Position numbers and translations under genes: made by a program. The notes beneath the pieces were generated by a model. That model did not search any database. It was not told where the DNA came from and saw only the letters and a program-made list of their open reading frames with translations. This document shows, in pieces, positions 61,816 to 64,000 of a stretch of 64,000 nucleotides of DNA; positions within the stretch are counted from its first letter, which is position 1, and the number at the start of each line of letters is the position of its first letter. This DNA is from Telmatactis stephensoni (lineage: Eukaryota; Cnidaria; Anthozoa; Actiniaria; Isophelliidae): assembly GCA_029948255.1 (NCBI GenBank), contig JALIZF010001753.1, positions 372,001 to 436,000 of the forward strand. Direction: 5' to 3'.

Positions 61816-64000
61816 TAGTATATCATGCCACAAATATGAATTCCTTAATACAATATAGAGAATATTAATCGACAAATACTATCTGCACAACTTTTCTACA
61901 TGTACGATTTCATGTGCATCTTACTCAAGATATAGACATATTTTTCAATTACCCAATTCAGTGAATTACGCACGCTTATAGTTTACTTTGAAAGGTCTTC
62001 GAATCGGACCTGCTCGGAAACTGCAGGGGGATGATGTCTTTCAAATATGGCTGTCTTTCTGATAGAGGTGTCTGTCTTCTACAGGTGTCTTTGATAGAAG
62101 TGTCTGTCTTATAAAAGTGTCTGTTATAGAGGGTATCAGTCTTGTAGAAGTATCTGTCTGTCTGTCCTTTTGAGGTGTACAAGTGTGTGTCTGCCTTCTA
62201 CAGGTGCCTGATAAAAGTGTGTTATAGAGGGGCATCAGTTTGATGGAGGTGTCGGTCTCATATAGTGGTGTCTGTCCTCTAGAAGTGTCTGTCTCAGGGG
62301 TGTCAGTTGCAGAGGTAGAGTATCTGATGGAGGTGTCTGTCTTTCAGGGGTGTCTGTCTTTTAGAGATTCCTCAGCGTTGTTTGTCTGTTGGATAACGTC
62401 AAAGAGAAGTGTGGTTTTATGGTAGTGTCTGACGGATTGTTGTCATAGGATTGTCTGTCTGTCTGTCTGTCTATCTGTCTGTCTGTCTTGTCGAGGTGTC
62501 TATCCGAGGGGCGTTTTTGACCCTCCGAGGGGTGTTGATCTGGATTTTTCAGTGCTATGTAGTACAATAGCAGGTTAAGTATTTTTAACCAAGAGTTGTC
62601 TAACAGAATGATAATTCTCTGGTTTTGCAAATTGTTACCAAGTATACTAGTAGATTTCATATTTTTTCAAGAAAAGCTCCCATTATTCTCTCATACCTTT
62701 TGCTGTAAAAAGAGGTATTACGCTGGTTTAAAGATTCCTAAAGTATTTTTAACGAGATTTGTAAAGAGTCATTGTATATATACACAGTTTAGAGTTTATA
62801 TTGACATCCTAGCGAGCAGAGTCTTCCTGTGATCCCCCTTGCGAGAAAGTGAACAGTATTCATTTTGGTCACTACTCGTAGTCATGTAAGTTTTGAAGAT
62901 GCCGAGTACATGTTTCTCGAAAGATTCTCCCATACTACTCATAAGGCCCTTAATAAACCAAAAAGTGCAAAATTGGTTTATTTACAACTTTAGTTAACTC
63001 TGTTTTGTAAGTGTTTGCGCTCCATAACTATCGATCTGATTACAAATTTCTCAAAGCGCACGAATTTTTGGATCCTACACATTTTTGCGTCAATTTCCTC
63101 ACTTGAATTTGGGATTGATTGGATCTTATGAGGAACGAGTCCCCCTGGATCCCATTGAAGGGCTCCTAACTTACCCCCCCCCCCCCCACCCCCACCCCCA
63201 CCCTCCTATACAGCGTGGATTCTTTTAGTACTCTTGTCACTCAAAAAGGAGTTCGTTTGTAACGACAAGGAAGATTCTGCTCGAAGGGACATACAAAGTC
63301 GTTTGTTATAATAGCAAAATTACAGTGAAAATTCCATTTAGGGGACACCCTGGGACCAGAGAAAGTGCCCCTTACCTGAGGTGTTACCTTGATAAGTGTC
63401 CCCTTAATAGAAGTATCTCTAGTCTAGACCCAGACCTGTAAAAAGAAGCCTGGTTCTGGGCTAAGTGTCTCCGAAGCTAAGTAGAGGTTCCACTTGTACT
63501 CAAATAAAGTAGAATAATTCACTATTATGTATTTTGTAAAGAATGAAATTTTGATTATGTGAATGTAAGGGAATGAAAATTTTAATTAAAGAAGTAACAA
63601 ACAGCTTGTATTGAATTGCAACTAAGGCCCTGTTTATATGGACAAAAGTCCGTATCATACGGACTGACTGAAACAGCCCCCCCCCCCCCCCCCGAGACAA
63701 TTTTGTAGAGTGTTTGTATGGAGTTTCGTATAACCTGGTTCCCGAGGACACAGCAAGCCCAACTGCATTTTTGGCTGGAAAGTTACCGTATACGCGCGCA
63801 TATCATGTTTGAGCTGTCTCACCCCGGGAATAGGAGTTATGTGTTCATGTGAGAACAAATTGTCCCGCCTTCCAGGGTTACTAACAGCCGAGACGAGTTA
63901 TCTCGTCCCCTGAGTTGTCTCGCCCAACCGAGACGGGTTAAATTCTTCATGTAAACGCTAGGTTGAATTTTTTTAAAGAAATATATAAAAAATTCGCTCA
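61816..64000. other. DNA downstream of WASHC2
   Basis: No gene recognised. Holds degenerate GTGTCTGTCTT-type repeats (62030-62510), AATAAA sites (about 62952 and 63502) that might end the WASHC2 transcript, poly(C) runs (63173-63187, 63677-63693), and at 63620-63960 a repeat with CGAGACGAGTTATCTCGTC and GTTTATATGGAC / CATGTAAACGC phrases in opposite orientations. Confidence 0.55.
62030..62510. repeat. Degenerate GTCT repeat
   Basis: Many diverged GAGGTGTCTGTCTT.TAGA units ending in a pure (GTCT)n stretch at about 62451-62488. Confidence 0.8.

Overview
This is animal (metazoan) genomic DNA: AT-rich, intron-rich, with GT-AG introns of about 0.1-7 kb and a dense load of miniature inverted-repeat transposons and tRNA-derived SINEs. 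Exon lists were built by hand from splice signals, reading-frame phase and recalled family sequence. The histone H2A sequence (RIHRHLRKG after the N-terminal tail, [10 protein letters not shown] in the core) recalls non-bilaterian animals such as cnidarians or sponges. That placement is a memory-based inference and the species is not resolved.

Layout, all three large genes on the plus strand. (1) 1-10.8 kb: the last 12 exons of a SID1-family transmembrane protein (SIDT1/SIDT2 type). Its largest intron here (3610-8674) contains a complete divergent histone pair, H2B on the minus strand and H2A on the plus strand, sharing a 292-bp promoter. (2) 10.8-14 kb: a repeat-rich intergenic stretch. (3) about 14-35.6 kb: a roundabout (ROBO) axon-guidance receptor with five Ig domains, two fibronectin III domains, one membrane segment and a long cytoplasmic tail carrying an LPPPP Ena/VASP-type motif. 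Exons from Ig1 to the long tail exon join in frame; the first exon is a phase-compatible candidate and the last exon is uncertain. (4) 35.6-40.7 kb: intergenic, with duplicated pogo/Tigger-like MITEs. (5) 40.7-61.8 kb: WASHC2 (FAM21), 31 exons that join in frame to a predicted 1736-residue protein with an N-terminal WASH-complex head and a very long acidic LF-motif tail. (6) 61.8-64 kb: downstream DNA with low-complexity and repeat sequence.

The genes belong to separate systems: SIDT (membrane/lysosomal RNA and lipid transport), core histones, ROBO (Slit receptor, actin guidance) and WASHC2 (endosomal actin and retromer recruitment). I found no operon-like or defence-like novel system. The most unusual signals are the histone pair inside a SIDT intron, a recognisable ROBO in what may be a non-bilaterian, a triplicated exon/intron boundary in ROBO, a Gly-Met-Thr triplet repeat in its tail, a proline-rich extension on WASHC2, and many structurally clear, possibly uncatalogued MITE families, several nested or carrying exact target-site duplications.
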